Below, piece by piece: positions 21,301-30,264 of a stretch of DNA of 64,000 nucleotides. Each line of letters opens with the position of its first letter. Within the stretch, counting starts at the first letter, position 1. The DNA comes from Hortaea werneckii (Eukaryota; Ascomycota; Dothideomycetes; Mycosphaerellales; Teratosphaeriaceae), in assembly GCA_037044905.1 (NCBI GenBank), contig JBAOKB010000139.1, positions 1 through 64,000 on the forward strand, in the 5' to 3' direction. Made by a program: the position numbers and the translations under genes. The notes beneath the pieces are model-generated. The model had not been told where the DNA came from, did not search any database, and worked only from the letters and a program-made list of their open reading frames with translations.

Positions 21301-24300
21301 AGAAGGTACTACCCTGCGAGCGCTGCGAGACCGGGCGAGACTCATCGGACGCTTCATCCTCCAAGAGAGGCGAAGGTCCAGTGACGCGGATGTTGTGCGG
21401 CTCGTCCGAGGTGATCACATTCTCATGTGCGCTGTCCTCCATCGCCTCCATATCCAGTGTCGAATCGGCAATAAATTCGGTCTCGTCCCTCTCTTCGTAT
21501 CGCTTCAGATGATCGATCACTTGAGCATCCGTGTTCTGGCTCGTCTTACCTGACCGCCATCCACTGTGACCTCCCTCCCGCGAAGGCGGCCTGGAGACTC
21601 TCAACGCGTTTGATGATCCACTAAGCATGCTATCATCTTGACGACCATTGCCCATGCTTACACCTTCAGCATCGCTTTCCTCAACGCTGCTCAGCCCACT
21701 ATGCGGCCTATTCGCCCTTTGACGGATAAGCTGCATGACGAAGTTGGCTTCGTCCCAGAAGTCCTGCGTTGTCAGAGAGGGCTGACGAGCACCCTGCAAA
21801 CCCGAAGGACTATGCTCGCCGGAAGGTTTGTGAACGCGCAACGTGAAGTTAGCAATCTCCTTCGCCACGGCTTGCGCTTGCATCTCAAGGGTCAACGCGC
21901 CTTCGGAACCGGCCATTGAGGATTCTATCTGCTCGTGCAAAGCCTCGAGGCGCTCTGGCTCCTGCTGGGCGAAGTCTTCGGCTGCCTCGCGGATCTCAGC
22001 CTCTAGCTGAGAGCGACGTCGCTGACTAGGCGTCGGGTTTCGAGGTCGTAGCATCCCGCGGCTTGTAGGGATCGAAGTGTTAGCCCTCTTCTCGCCCTTG
22101 TTCGATCGGTCATCACTACGCTTTCCGCTGCCAGTAGCTTCAATCTGCGAGTGATATGATTGATTCACTTCAGCCAAGCGTTCTTCGAGCTCAGAAGTAT
22201 GCAGTGTCCGGCGACGCTTGGGTGTAGGATTCTTGAAAGGAGATGTTGGTGGGCTCTTGCCGCCATCGAAGTTCTCAAGCCGATTTGCTCGTTCAAAGTA
22301 GGCATTCAACTCTGATGCCTCCTGTGACGCATCTTGAGCTGTGACATAGACTGACGTGTCCTTCGCCTTCGGATGCTCCAGCGTGGAATTCTTAGATGAC
22401 CTCGCGGCGCTTTGCCTCGATAGCTTCCGCTTCAGCTTAAACGAGCTCTGGACATCAGGCGTGACCTCCAACTTGAAATTCAATGGGTCCTTGCCGCCTG
22501 GCACAGGTACCTCAGATCCGGGCGAGCCTTGACTCTGATCAATCTTGTCCGAGTCTGAAGCGCTCGTGATGGTTATTTCGGCGTTGAAGGCATGCTTGTC
22601 AAGTTCGCCGCTACCGAACGAGTTTTGCGATGCTTCAGAGAACACGCGCCGAGCTTGACTAGGCTCTCGCATACTGCCTTGCTCGGACTCCTCAATGACT
22701 GGAATGCCTTCCGGATCTAATTGGCTCATCCGGCGTAACAGACGCTTGTTGGTGAAAGTATCGTGAGGTCCAAACAGCTTCAGCGGACTCCCAGAAGAAC
22801 GGGACTTTGGCGGATCTGGCGTCTGAGGTCGTAAAGGCGTGCTTGGGGCCACAGGCGAATCAGGCCTGCTTGGCAAGGGCCGGGCCTGGGCTCGGAAGGG
22901 CGAAAGCAGAGCGCTATCGTCAGGACCCGGAGACAGCTCATTCTTGGCGGGTGATGGAGTCAAAGGACGATGCTGATGTGAGCCTTGTCGGGAGTAGCCT
23001 TCACGCCGTAGCTGTGTGTTCAGGCCGAAGCTCTGGGGAGGTGGCGTGCCTGTAGGCAGGTTCTCGGATAGCGAAAGATCTGCTGCAGTTGGCAAGGGTC
23101 CATCTCCTTGTGGCAGCTCCTCAGACTGGTCTAACTCTGCGTCACGCTCCTGCTCGCCACTCGGCTTTTGTAATCTGACTTTCATACTGTTGTATTGTTT
23201 CATAAGATTGGAGTCAAGAGCCGCGTAGTCAATCTTGCCATTCTGCATGGTCTGCTTGGAGATAAACACTGGGCTAAATTCTTCTTGAGAGAAGCGTGTC
23301 GCGTCAGTCTGTCCGCTAATGGCTCGGTTCGCGGTCGTCGCCTGGCCATTTACTTCACCGCCTTGCTCGGTAGGCTTTCGCCGGCTCTGCTGTTTGTCGG
23401 CTGTTCGGTGAGTAGCAAATGGGTCGGTATCGTAGCTGTTACTGTCGTCTTCGTAGTCTTGTTGCAGACCGCTATCCTCTATCTGGCCATCAGTCTCATC
23501 ATGACTGTATCCGCCCTGCTGGTCCTCCTTGGCGTCACTCGTAAAGTGCAAATCGAACGGATTGCTGCGGAAGCTGCCATCATCCTCTGGTCCATCGACA
23601 TCTTCTTGCTCTTCATCTTCCTCCTCATCTCCGCTTCTATCCTCATCCTGTGCGTCTTCTCCACCTTCGCATGCCTCATCCTCTTGTTCCTCTCCAACCG
23701 GTTCGAGATGATCATGCGATAAGCTCTCCTCGGAAAAATCGCGAAACTCGCTGGGCCACGGTGGTGGACTAGACGGCATTGGCGCATCCGAGTTGTGACG
23801 CTGCAATAGACTCTGCATCCTGCTCCGCCGCTTTGAGACATCATGTTCGGTGCTCTTTGACTTGGTCGGCGCAAAGATGTTCTCCAAGCCCGTGGCACCA
23901 AACAGCTCAGTCTGGTCGCCATACCCTACCGAGCCATTGAGTAGTCTCCGCTTCCACTCCAGCGTCTCTTGCTTGGTCGGCGACGCGCTCTTGGGTCGCT
24001 GTTGGACTGTCCCGCACTGCAGCATAGAGTTGTTGGAGGTGTCTGAGATGGATCGCGTGTATTTTTGCCGTTGAGATTGCGATAGTCTATGCATGGTATT
24101 CGCGTTGCTGTTGCTGAGCGGCGCGAGCGGACTGCGCTTAATCTGTGTTGTCGCATTTGAGGCGGCGCCAAGCGTGGATGGATTGCTGTTTACGGTGGTC
24201 TGTCGTTGTAGTTTCGTGCTGGAGTTGCTGCGCAGCGATGAAGCATCGTGGCTCGCGGAGGAGATTTGTTGCGGTGCCGCTGTGGGAGCTGGGATTTCCC

Positions 24301-24349
24301 ATGTGTCCCCCAGACCTTCGAGCCACGGCGCGACCGAGGCGCTCGTCAT
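18323..24349 (-). CDS. Cdc11/Nud1-like septation initiation network scaffold (LRR protein)
   Basis: An intronless ORF of 2008 residues. The start MTSASVAPWLEGLGDTWEIP matches the short conserved N-terminal block of fungal Cdc11 homologues. Residues about 30-1400 are mostly disordered, with an acidic Glu/Asp stretch near 210-290 and many Ser/Pro and basic patches, as expected of a heavily phosphorylated scaffold. Residues about 1490-1850 form a leucine-rich repeat solenoid: LHDHKLVSLHGLDEF, LQYLDISGNQLSDLHGM, LTDLDLCGNEITRI, LLTLNLNFNSLRDL, LQTLRLAGNRLSRL. A roughly 150-residue tail follows, with another low-complexity Gly/Ala run near the end. Cdc11 (S. pombe), Nud1 (budding yeast) and SepK/SNAD-type proteins anchor the septation/mitotic-exit kinases at the spindle pole body. 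Orthology is inferred from the layout. It is head-to-head with the next gene over 622 bp. Confidence 0.85.
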   Translation of the reverse strand: MTSASVAPWLEGLGDTWEIPAPTAAPQQISSASHDASSLRSNSSTKLQRQTTVNSNPSTLGAASNATTQIKRSPLAPLSNSNANTMHRLSQSQRQKYTRSISDTSNNSMLQCGTVQQRPKSASPTKQETLEWKRRLLNGSVGYGDQTELFGATGLENIFAPTKSKSTEHDVSKRRSRMQSLLQRHNSDAPMPSSPPPWPSEFRDFSEESLSHDHLEPVGEEQEDEACEGGEDAQDEDRSGDEEEDEEQEDVDGPEDDGSFRSNPFDLHFTSDAKEDQQGGYSHDETDGQIEDSGLQQDYEDDSNSYDTDPFATHRTADKQQSRRKPTEQGGEVNGQATTANRAISGQTDATRFSQEEFSPVFISKQTMQNGKIDYAALDSNLMKQYNSMKVRLQKPSGEQERDAELDQSEELPQGDGPLPTAADLSLSENLPTGTPPPQSFGLNTQLRREGYSRQGSHQHRPLTPSPAKNELSPGPDDSALLSPFRAQARPLPSRPDSPVAPSTPLRPQTPDPPKSRSSGSPLKLFGPHDTFTNKRLLRRMSQLDPEGIPVIEESEQGSMREPSQARRVFSEASQNSFGSGELDKHAFNAEITITSASDSDKIDQSQGSPGSEVPVPGGKDPLNFKLEVTPDVQSSFKLKRKLSRQSAARSSKNSTLEHPKAKDTSVYVTAQDASQEASELNAYFERANRLENFDGGKSPPTSPFKNPTPKRRRTLHTSELEERLAEVNQSYHSQIEATGSGKRSDDRSNKGEKRANTSIPTSRGMLRPRNPTPSQRRRSQLEAEIREAAEDFAQQEPERLEALHEQIESSMAGSEGALTLEMQAQAVAKEIANFTLRVHKPSGEHSPSGLQGARQPSLTTQDFWDEANFVMQLIRQRANRPHSGLSSVEESDAEGVSMGNGRQDDSMLSGSSNALRVSRPPSREGGHSGWRSGKTSQNTDAQVIDHLKRYEERDETEFIADSTLDMEAMEDSAHENVITSDEPHNIRVTGPSPLLEDEASDESRPVSQRSQGSTFLTQQSAGMSTGRTFGSTTSTRKSDNVGTLAPDAVAHLIGGQVGGMVFDREKQQWVRARLPHKKTKTGFLEPPSQLTASDDDPLREISDLRVDERVEMRRLSGQADEPSAVAAAVNNSVPFQHKQDVASQETDANSRNSSTETVLTSRPAGQQSEAGSHASSTETAIPRPVTRDSSHMQSRIHHMHSSSVPSTKYTAFGSSQQQQEQPATRTTSWNTDELSRLSAMGKARQQPLAYAAAQATLALRGARNSVAEEPEPDNTVNGATEVTLPTIHSQYVSDQAGGLPKSPSPMPPQPAVQNVEEASPVPEKACRNEEDDEVHPIKSLKQGRTPSKPAFAPFPATERPGSMQSSLRRQMFANRFPADAEHSEISFHAPLPGQRMMSLSLSVSKPLAGRHQSQVAPLQSSPTKPEAYETFLMSELNDFTISEEDEQRPSEQALAKRLARYEVETVNDRHALIRKDLVKTLTDVNAEEPYWEHIKRLDLHDHKLVSLHGLDEFHPRVQDLDVSGNPITHVEGAPSTIRKLMARSCQLSSLTNWGHLMNLQYLDISGNQLSDLHGMSNLIHLRELRADDNQISSLEGILELDGLLKVRMRRNKIQQVNFEGCQLQQLTDLDLCGNEITRISHLPALTALRSLKLDCNPLGDKLSMSQSMPLLRELSLKSCGLRHLDVFGVPKLRKLEVDDNCLSDVESISNCRNLELLSMRRQSLPEGDCISVFDRPLEARTVRLSGNNIPSLELSCNFLNIQHLELASAGLHDLPDDFGLRLPNLLTLNLNFNSLRDLRPLLNIHKLQTLRLAGNRLSRLRKTIAVLGKLHHITSLDLRNTPLTQSFYPPLTPTSTQQSLVLKTQPPSTTITDEDAQAEIFEQAQYNLPLCTATNNSTDAAGKEKDDQHQTRLDEETKLRRRVYELLIGHSCPYAREVDGLCFDRAQAGRQKDGTWERLVQLGIVRKADGTAGADADAGVGAGAGAGTRAGGGGGGGEELPEPTAEV

Positions 24350-24971
24350 GATTGTGATTGTGTGCGCGGCAATGCGCTATGCCGTGAAGTTGGTTCTGGC
24401 CCGGTTTCTCGGATGGGTGGGCTCGCGCGAACCCCGCTGACCCAATTGTGGCGAATGCGCCGGCGTGAATGAGGCTGGAATGTGGAATATGGTGCCGACG
24501 AGTGGCAGATCTGTCAATCGATAGATGAGATCAGTCGAGTCAGTAGTGAGTAGCGGTCGCGAGAGCGGTGGCCACTATGTGCTGTCAGCGGATAGGTTAG
24601 GTATCAACTGTCGGCCCGCCCCGGTCGTCCACGGCAACCCCGCTAGCATCCAAGTGCATTGGAGCCGCATCGAGGCCGGCTGCCTGGGGGGCAACCGTAC
24701 CTGCTAGGTAGTGTTTGGCGGGTCCAATGTCGATGGGGACGTGGTGATGATATTGACTAGAGACGAATAGTTGCACTCACCCCGACGCTCTCCGAGATTT
24801 GGGACACAGTAGCGTCTCACCGCTGCTGCTGATCCAGAGGAAGACGTACTGGAAACTGGGCATTCACCTGGGAGGTTGTTTGCCTCGCTAAGACATGGGC
24901 CACCAAGCGCCGATCGTTTCTGCATCTTCCGGCTCCTGGCGTTCACGTACATTCTGGAGGGGCGCGAAAAA
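24350..24971. promoter_or_regulatory. Divergent promoter region between Cdc11-like gene and hypothetical gene
   Basis: 622 bp between two divergent start codons. The frame of the right-hand gene stays open back to about 24876 but without an ATG. No separate gene seen. Confidence 0.4.
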
Positions 24972-27950
24972 ATGATCAAGACCCACAAGCCTCGTGGCCA
25001 TTTCTGGACTAATGCCTCAGTCTTCCAACAGAGCAAAGAAATTCGAAATATTGATTACGAAGACTGTACGCCACCCGCCACCAGCATCCTTTCCCCGGAC
25101 CCTGAAGATGATTTGCGCCCTTCGGAGCGAGCTGCCAAGCGACGAAAAATCGAGACGCTGGCTGACAACTTTCTCAATGGCGAGCCCCTGGCGTTGTCCT
25201 GCTGCCGGCCTACACCCGCCAGTCTAAAGGCAGCTGTCGAAGGAAACGAGCGCAGCAGGAGAGGCCAAAAATGGACGTGGCCTGAGTATGAGTTTTCCGA
25301 GGATGAAAATGAGCTCTGGGTCGACCTGGATGACTCCTGGGCCCAAATTCGGCAGCCCAAGCCCAAGCACTCTGCAAAGGGCAATGCACGACCACGTATC
25401 CCAAAGGCTAAGACTGCGGAACCTGCAACGAGACGATCAGACACGGGTACACATTCTTTGATGGAAGTTGAAGAGGCCCAGTCTACATGCAAGGCTGTCC
25501 CACGAAGAACCGTACCCAAGCTCTCAACCCAGCCAAGCAGCGAAGCTCTCAGTATTGCCGCCGCCCTTCGTAATCGCAACATACATCGAGCCGCTTCAGA
25601 GATACCCCTTCAACTCGACAGCTCCTCCCAAGGAAACACTCCTGAGGAAGGAGCTGTCGGCTCTCAAAGCGCTCCGACCCCTGCGGCACGCCCGCGTTAC
25701 TTTCGAACTCGAAAACCTGCAGGGACCGAATGGCTGCTCCGTCGTAATACCGTGCTTCACGAAGTTTCACCAGATGAAAGCGTCGACGAACTGGGGCGCT
25801 CAACCATGGGCGCAACACCCTCACGGACTCAAGGCGAGGCTCTAGTGCCAGGTCCGGAGCAAGAGATCGAGGGGTTGCCCGAGCTGCAGCAGCAAGCTCT
25901 TCAGCCGGTCACACTGGGACCAGAAAAGTCCTCGGCCGATCCTTTGTCCTTGTCGTTCTCGCAGAAGATGGCAGCGGCTGCTCACGAGGCTGGCAACCGT
26001 AGCCCTAAATCTTCACACACAGCCACTGGCGATACCAGCAAAGGGTCGCAGCTCGCTCATCGCCATTCTCAGGACGATAGCCAGACGAGGATATTGAACA
26101 AATACGGCTTGTCCGGGTCGTCACGGACGTCGTGGCATGCTGTCAACGAGGGATCGTCTATCCCTATATCGAGCAAGACACCGGCGGTCGAAACAAATGA
26201 TCCGACGCTGACACCTGGAACGATTCGCAACGACCCCGAAGACTTGACTAAGGGTGATAATGAATCTAAGAAAGGGAGACGAGCAACTCCGGCCAGAAAA
26301 TATGCTGGATCTTCACGGGCCCAGTCGGATCGCAGCAGAGCTCCTATATCGGGGGTGATAGATGGAGCAAGGGGGCTTGATCCTACTACAGCTAGCCATG
26401 GCTACACGGAATCGGGTTCTGCGCAGGAGGGAGGCACGCCCTTTATGTTCAGGAAGAAGAGAGGTTCGAAGTCTGATCTTCGTTCGACAGATCCAGTCTC
26501 TAAAAGCGACAAGTCAGCTCAAGCACGGAAGTCGGTGCAATCTGCAACCTCCAAGGGGATGTCAGAGGCTGGAACAAACGCCCAGGAAGGTGATGGCGAA
26601 GGTCGTTTCCCCAGCCCGTCTCAGCCTAGTCTTAAACCGAAACCCAGTGACTCGCCTGCGAACGAGCCAGACTTGAGTTTGATGGAAGAGCATATGAACT
26701 CAAAGTTGCCGCAGGAGCCGGGCTCGACTAGACGATCTTCGGGCGTGAAAAGGGCCTTGCGCAAGTCGATGGAGGAAGCAGGTGCTACGTTCGATCACGT
26801 TGCGGTCTCGCCAGCTGCTTCCCAAGCGAAGACTAGTCCTGTTCCTGGCGAGCTAGGCCCAGGAACTTCTGCACTGGGGACGGCTGCGCGCTCCTCATTA
26901 GCTTGTTCTGAAGCACTCGAAGCTCAGGCGGACCGGGATCGGCAAGCGTGGCAAGATAGCGATACTTCGGACAACGACACCGGCCGCACAAGCTTGCGTG
27001 GCACTGCCGAAACCGCAAGAAGAGAGACCCTTAGCGGCAGCCAGGAGCCTTGGCTGGGGACCCAGAACATGCTCTACCAAGCCCAACGTGACCTCTTCAT
27101 CTCGCCAGAGAAGCCGACCGGGACACCAAACCTCAACCTCGATGAGAGTTTCGCATCCACAGCACCACCAGCCGAGTCCGCCAACAGACCTCCCCTGCGA
27201 GAACTTTCCCAAGAAAACCTCCCAAGCACACAGGCGATGATGAACGCATGGTCTCCCTGGACGGCTGTGAAGAAGCCCCGAGCGGCACAAGAGCCTTTGC
27301 CAGTCGCTGCGGGGGATTCGCCACTCGTTCCGACTCCGATGAGTCGTCCGCAGAATAAGTCTGTTAGCGATCTAAAGCAGCAAAACCCAACATCAAGATC
27401 CGCTCATGGAGAGACTGGCAGTAAGAACAGGAGATCCAGTCTCCGCTTCTCCTCGACAAACACTGAATCCCCTGCCCAAACCTCCCGGCTCGACTTCTCC
27501 ATCACCAAATCTTCCTCTGCTGAAGAAGAGCCTCAGCAAAATCCGTCTCCCTCTGCAAATAGACCCGCCCCTACCGCGAAACCACAGAATACACCGCGGG
27601 CCTCCTCGCAAGATCTTCGACCGGGCTTCGCGTCCACCCGGGATCCCTCGACCTTGCTTCCTTTCCAACCAAGCCGCGTCAACAATCATACATCTAGCAA
27701 TGAAACTCACCATCCTCTCCCACGCCACGCCGAAGGCCAAAGCCAGGCTACGACCACTGATGCTTTCCCTTCTTTCGGCGACGTGACGGGGTTTGATGTC
27801 GCCAGAGAACAGGGCGATCTTCGGTATGATGAGGATGATAGGGAGATGGGAGGCAAAATGTCCCAGGGGTCCATCGATCGCGCGGTCGAGGGGTTGGCGC
27901 GGGATGTGTTGGTTAGGAGTACGGAGGAGATAAGGGAGGTTTGGAGGTGA
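24972..27950 (+). CDS. Large disordered hypothetical protein, fungal
   Basis: A single open frame of 992 residues from the first in-frame ATG (MIKTHKPRGHFWTN). The N-terminal 150 residues look the most ordered: VFQQSKEIRNIDYEDCTPP, a basic SERAAKRRKIETL segment that could be a nuclear localisation signal, then WTWPEYEFSEDENELWVDLD. The rest is rich in Ser, Pro, Thr, Lys and Arg. Two short blocks near residues 690-790 look conserved in style: EPWLGTQNMLYQAQRDLF and PSTQAMMNAWSPWTAVKK. The C-terminus ends in a charged amphipathic segment (SIDRAVEGLARDVL). I cannot assign a domain or function. The pairing with the Cdc11-like gene through a shared promoter is positional only. Confidence 0.8.
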   Translation: MIKTHKPRGHFWTNASVFQQSKEIRNIDYEDCTPPATSILSPDPEDDLRPSERAAKRRKIETLADNFLNGEPLALSCCRPTPASLKAAVEGNERSRRGQKWTWPEYEFSEDENELWVDLDDSWAQIRQPKPKHSAKGNARPRIPKAKTAEPATRRSDTGTHSLMEVEEAQSTCKAVPRRTVPKLSTQPSSEALSIAAALRNRNIHRAASEIPLQLDSSSQGNTPEEGAVGSQSAPTPAARPRYFRTRKPAGTEWLLRRNTVLHEVSPDESVDELGRSTMGATPSRTQGEALVPGPEQEIEGLPELQQQALQPVTLGPEKSSADPLSLSFSQKMAAAAHEAGNRSPKSSHTATGDTSKGSQLAHRHSQDDSQTRILNKYGLSGSSRTSWHAVNEGSSIPISSKTPAVETNDPTLTPGTIRNDPEDLTKGDNESKKGRRATPARKYAGSSRAQSDRSRAPISGVIDGARGLDPTTASHGYTESGSAQEGGTPFMFRKKRGSKSDLRSTDPVSKSDKSAQARKSVQSATSKGMSEAGTNAQEGDGEGRFPSPSQPSLKPKPSDSPANEPDLSLMEEHMNSKLPQEPGSTRRSSGVKRALRKSMEEAGATFDHVAVSPAASQAKTSPVPGELGPGTSALGTAARSSLACSEALEAQADRDRQAWQDSDTSDNDTGRTSLRGTAETARRETLSGSQEPWLGTQNMLYQAQRDLFISPEKPTGTPNLNLDESFASTAPPAESANRPPLRELSQENLPSTQAMMNAWSPWTAVKKPRAAQEPLPVAAGDSPLVPTPMSRPQNKSVSDLKQQNPTSRSAHGETGSKNRRSSLRFSSTNTESPAQTSRLDFSITKSSSAEEEPQQNPSPSANRPAPTAKPQNTPRASSQDLRPGFASTRDPSTLLPFQPSRVNNHTSSNETHHPLPRHAEGQSQATTTDAFPSFGDVTGFDVAREQGDLRYDEDDREMGGKMSQGSIDRAVEGLARDVLVRSTEEIREVWR

Positions 27951-27972
27951 TGGAGAAGCGGTCGAGGGGACA

Positions 27973-28005
27973 AATGGATGGATGGATGGATAGATGGATG
28001 GATGG
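27973..28005. repeat. (GATG)n tetranucleotide microsatellite
   Basis: Near-perfect GATG repeats with one GATA interruption, just after the stop codon of the hypothetical gene and within the 209-bp gap before the methyltransferase gene. Confidence 0.85.
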
Positions 28006-28159
28006 AGTGGAGATGGATAGGGTGGTAGGGAGAAAGAAGACTCGGTATGTCGTAATGCTTTCGTTTGAAGTTTAAGAAGATGAAATCAGGGGTTACTTTT
28101 CTTTTGCCGCAGTCCCTATCCGTGAGCGGAAGTATAGCCAAGACAACACAACACTCCCT

Positions 28160-29590
28160 CTATGTCTCGTCCTCGTCCTCGTCCTCCCTCTTCGTTTTCC
28201 TCTCATCGCCTGACCGCCAATACCCCTCCCAGTTAAACTTCAAACACTCATCCCCCCAGCTCCACCACCCGGCTACCAGATTCCGCGCGAAGACCTCTAG
28301 CGCTCTATACCCCGTCCTCCCGTCATGATGATGATGGCCATGATGATGGTCCCGTAGCAAAATCTCCTCCACCAACCCCTTCAAACACGGTTTCCGGGAA
28401 TGCAGATCGGGAACACCCAGAATCACCCGGCGTTTCACTTTCCTTCCCCCTTCCCCATCACATCCTCCCACTCCCTCGCCCTGCCCACCAACCCCAGCAC
28501 CTCCTCCTCCCCCGACCCCATCCCCCCGTCCCCGTCGTCTCCCCACAAGCAAAACCTCATAAGGCCGCCTCCACACCCCCTCCAAACTCGAAACCGGCTC
28601 TCCCTGCGCCGTAGTCTTCCCCCAGATCCACTCTTCGATCAACTCGACACCCCACGCGGCGAAAATTCCTTCCTCGGGATCCAAGACTGTCTCCCGGATG
28701 GAGGGTTTATTGGTGATCCAGACCCCGACTACGCAAGAGGGTGACATTAGCATCTCCAGGTCCAGGGAGTAGAGCAGGTTTGTGATAGTGGGCAGGTTGG
28801 GGGCTACGGAGTACCGGGATCTATGGGGTGTGAGGTGGGAGCGTTTGATGGAGCGGTTGGGCCAGGGTGGGTCGAGCAGGATCAGGTCGAAGTGTTTGGG
28901 GGTTCCTTCTGTGTCGGCTTGGGCGCGGAGGGAGTGCCGGAAGGGGGTGCTGTGGGTGCTGCAGTTGGAGAGGGAGAAGGTGGTGTTGGGTGGGAGGCGG
29001 AAGTTTAGGGGCTGTTGGGTTTGGTGGGTTGAGATGCTGAGGGTGGCGGGGTGGGGGTTGCGGTTGGTGAGGTAGTGGCCTGTTGACGTGGGATCGTTGT
29101 CGGCAGCAGGTCCTTGAGCTGGGTGGAGTGTGACCTTGTAGCCTGATGGGTCCGGAGAGCGGTCGCTTTCGGCGCGAGTCCGTAGAAAGTCCTCTGGTAG
29201 TTCTTCCTGAGCGGGATTCGACCGTGTTAAGTCGTCTGATTCATTGGTATCAAGCTTCCGCTTCTTTGCCGCTCTTGGCCTTTCCTGGACAAAGGGCCTT
29301 GGGAGACACCAGCGACCATGATATGACTTATGCGTCTCTGCGAGCGCGTTTCTGAGCAATTCGACGTACTGTCGATCTAGTTGCTGGTCAGTCGAATTAC
29401 CTACCAACTTTGCCCTTGCCGCTTCAGATTTCGGCTCATTGGACGGGAAAGGCGTCTCGAGTGGAGTCACAGAGAGCAAATGGTCATGACACGGTGCTTC
29501 AGGGGTGCCTTGAGCCGCTTCTATAGAGCGCGGGATGTCTATCAATATTGTCGTCTGGCTTTTGTTTTGCCAGAGCACGGGCGATGCCAT
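28160..29590 (-). CDS. METTL4-like MT-A70 family adenine methyltransferase
   Basis: Single exon, 476 residues from ATG 29590 (MASPVLWQNKSQTTILIDIP); the frame is open a little further but without a better start. The catalytic DPPW motif sits in HFDLILLDPPWPNRSIKRS, with its Asp at about residue 240. METTL4-type landmarks follow in order: VVGVWITNKPSI, ELIEEWIWGKTTAQGEP, RRPYEVLLVGRR, LHSRKPCLKGL, EVFARNLVAGWWSWGDECLKF. This order and the WITNK and ARNL..GW.SWG blocks favour METTL4 over Ime4/METTL3. Family enzymes transfer a methyl group from SAM to adenine N6 in DNA or to 2'-O-methyladenosine in snRNA; which applies here is unknown. Two low-complexity inserts are present, one Gly/Arg/Val-rich (about residues 365-390) and one His-rich (HHHGHHHH). 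It is on the same strand as the next two genes to the right, but gaps argue against co-transcription. Confidence 0.9.
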   Translation of the reverse strand: MASPVLWQNKSQTTILIDIPRSIEAAQGTPEAPCHDHLLSVTPLETPFPSNEPKSEAARAKLVGNSTDQQLDRQYVELLRNALAETHKSYHGRWCLPRPFVQERPRAAKKRKLDTNESDDLTRSNPAQEELPEDFLRTRAESDRSPDPSGYKVTLHPAQGPAADNDPTSTGHYLTNRNPHPATLSISTHQTQQPLNFRLPPNTTFSLSNCSTHSTPFRHSLRAQADTEGTPKHFDLILLDPPWPNRSIKRSHLTPHRSRYSVAPNLPTITNLLYSLDLEMLMSPSCVVGVWITNKPSIRETVLDPEEGIFAAWGVELIEEWIWGKTTAQGEPVSSLEGVWRRPYEVLLVGRRRGRGDGVGGGGGAGVGGQGEGVGGCDGEGGRKVKRRVILGVPDLHSRKPCLKGLVEEILLRDHHHGHHHHDGRTGYRALEVFARNLVAGWWSWGDECLKFNWEGYWRSGDERKTKREDEDEDET

Positions 29591-30264
29591 TATTGGGAGC
29601 AGCACTTGGTGAGCAAGCAAGTAGGAAGACTGAATGCCACTCGATCTGATTTGAGACCGCCGCAACCCGCACAGAAGATTTTAAGAGCTTCTGTCCCAGA
29701 TACATGTGATCTCGCAGTTGAATGAGGAGTTGTTCATGTACGTCTTTCATTGACAGTGAGGATACGGGTAGAAGGCGATGGCTTGGAGTTGCCGATCGAA
29801 ACGCTTCGGCTGATCTGCGGACAAAATTGAGAATAGATATATATTCAATCAAAAAGTCTTGGGACCAGCTGTAGTGGCTTTTGGCGAAGTGTCCCTCACT
29901 TCTCAACCATCTCTTTCCCAATTCGATGATGCGTGCCCAGTTCGAACTCGGTGGTGGTCGTCCACTCGCTACGGTAACGGGCGATTTGCTGGAGCGGCTC
30001 TAAGCTACTGCGGAATTCTTCAGCCGAGCAATCGGGCAGAGAGCTGCAGGCCATGGAGTGGCGGCGCTGGATTACATGCGTTGTTGGCGAGATGAGTTTG
30101 GGAAGATTGATGGGGGACGCAACGTTTTTGCTCTTTTTTCTTTTCTTTTCTTTTTGCGTTTCTCTAATTATCTAAGCATCTGCTACATGTTACATTTCAT
30201 TCCATGCGCACTTAGTACTTGTGACTGCTCGTGTCATCCTCTTCTTTTTTTTTTCTCTTTATTT
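29591..30264. other. Intergenic region upstream of METTL4-like gene
   Basis: 674 bp between two minus-strand genes: the methyltransferase promoter and the 3' flank of the P-loop gene, with a T-rich stretch at about 30120-30150 and 30240-30265. No gene seen. Confidence 0.45.
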
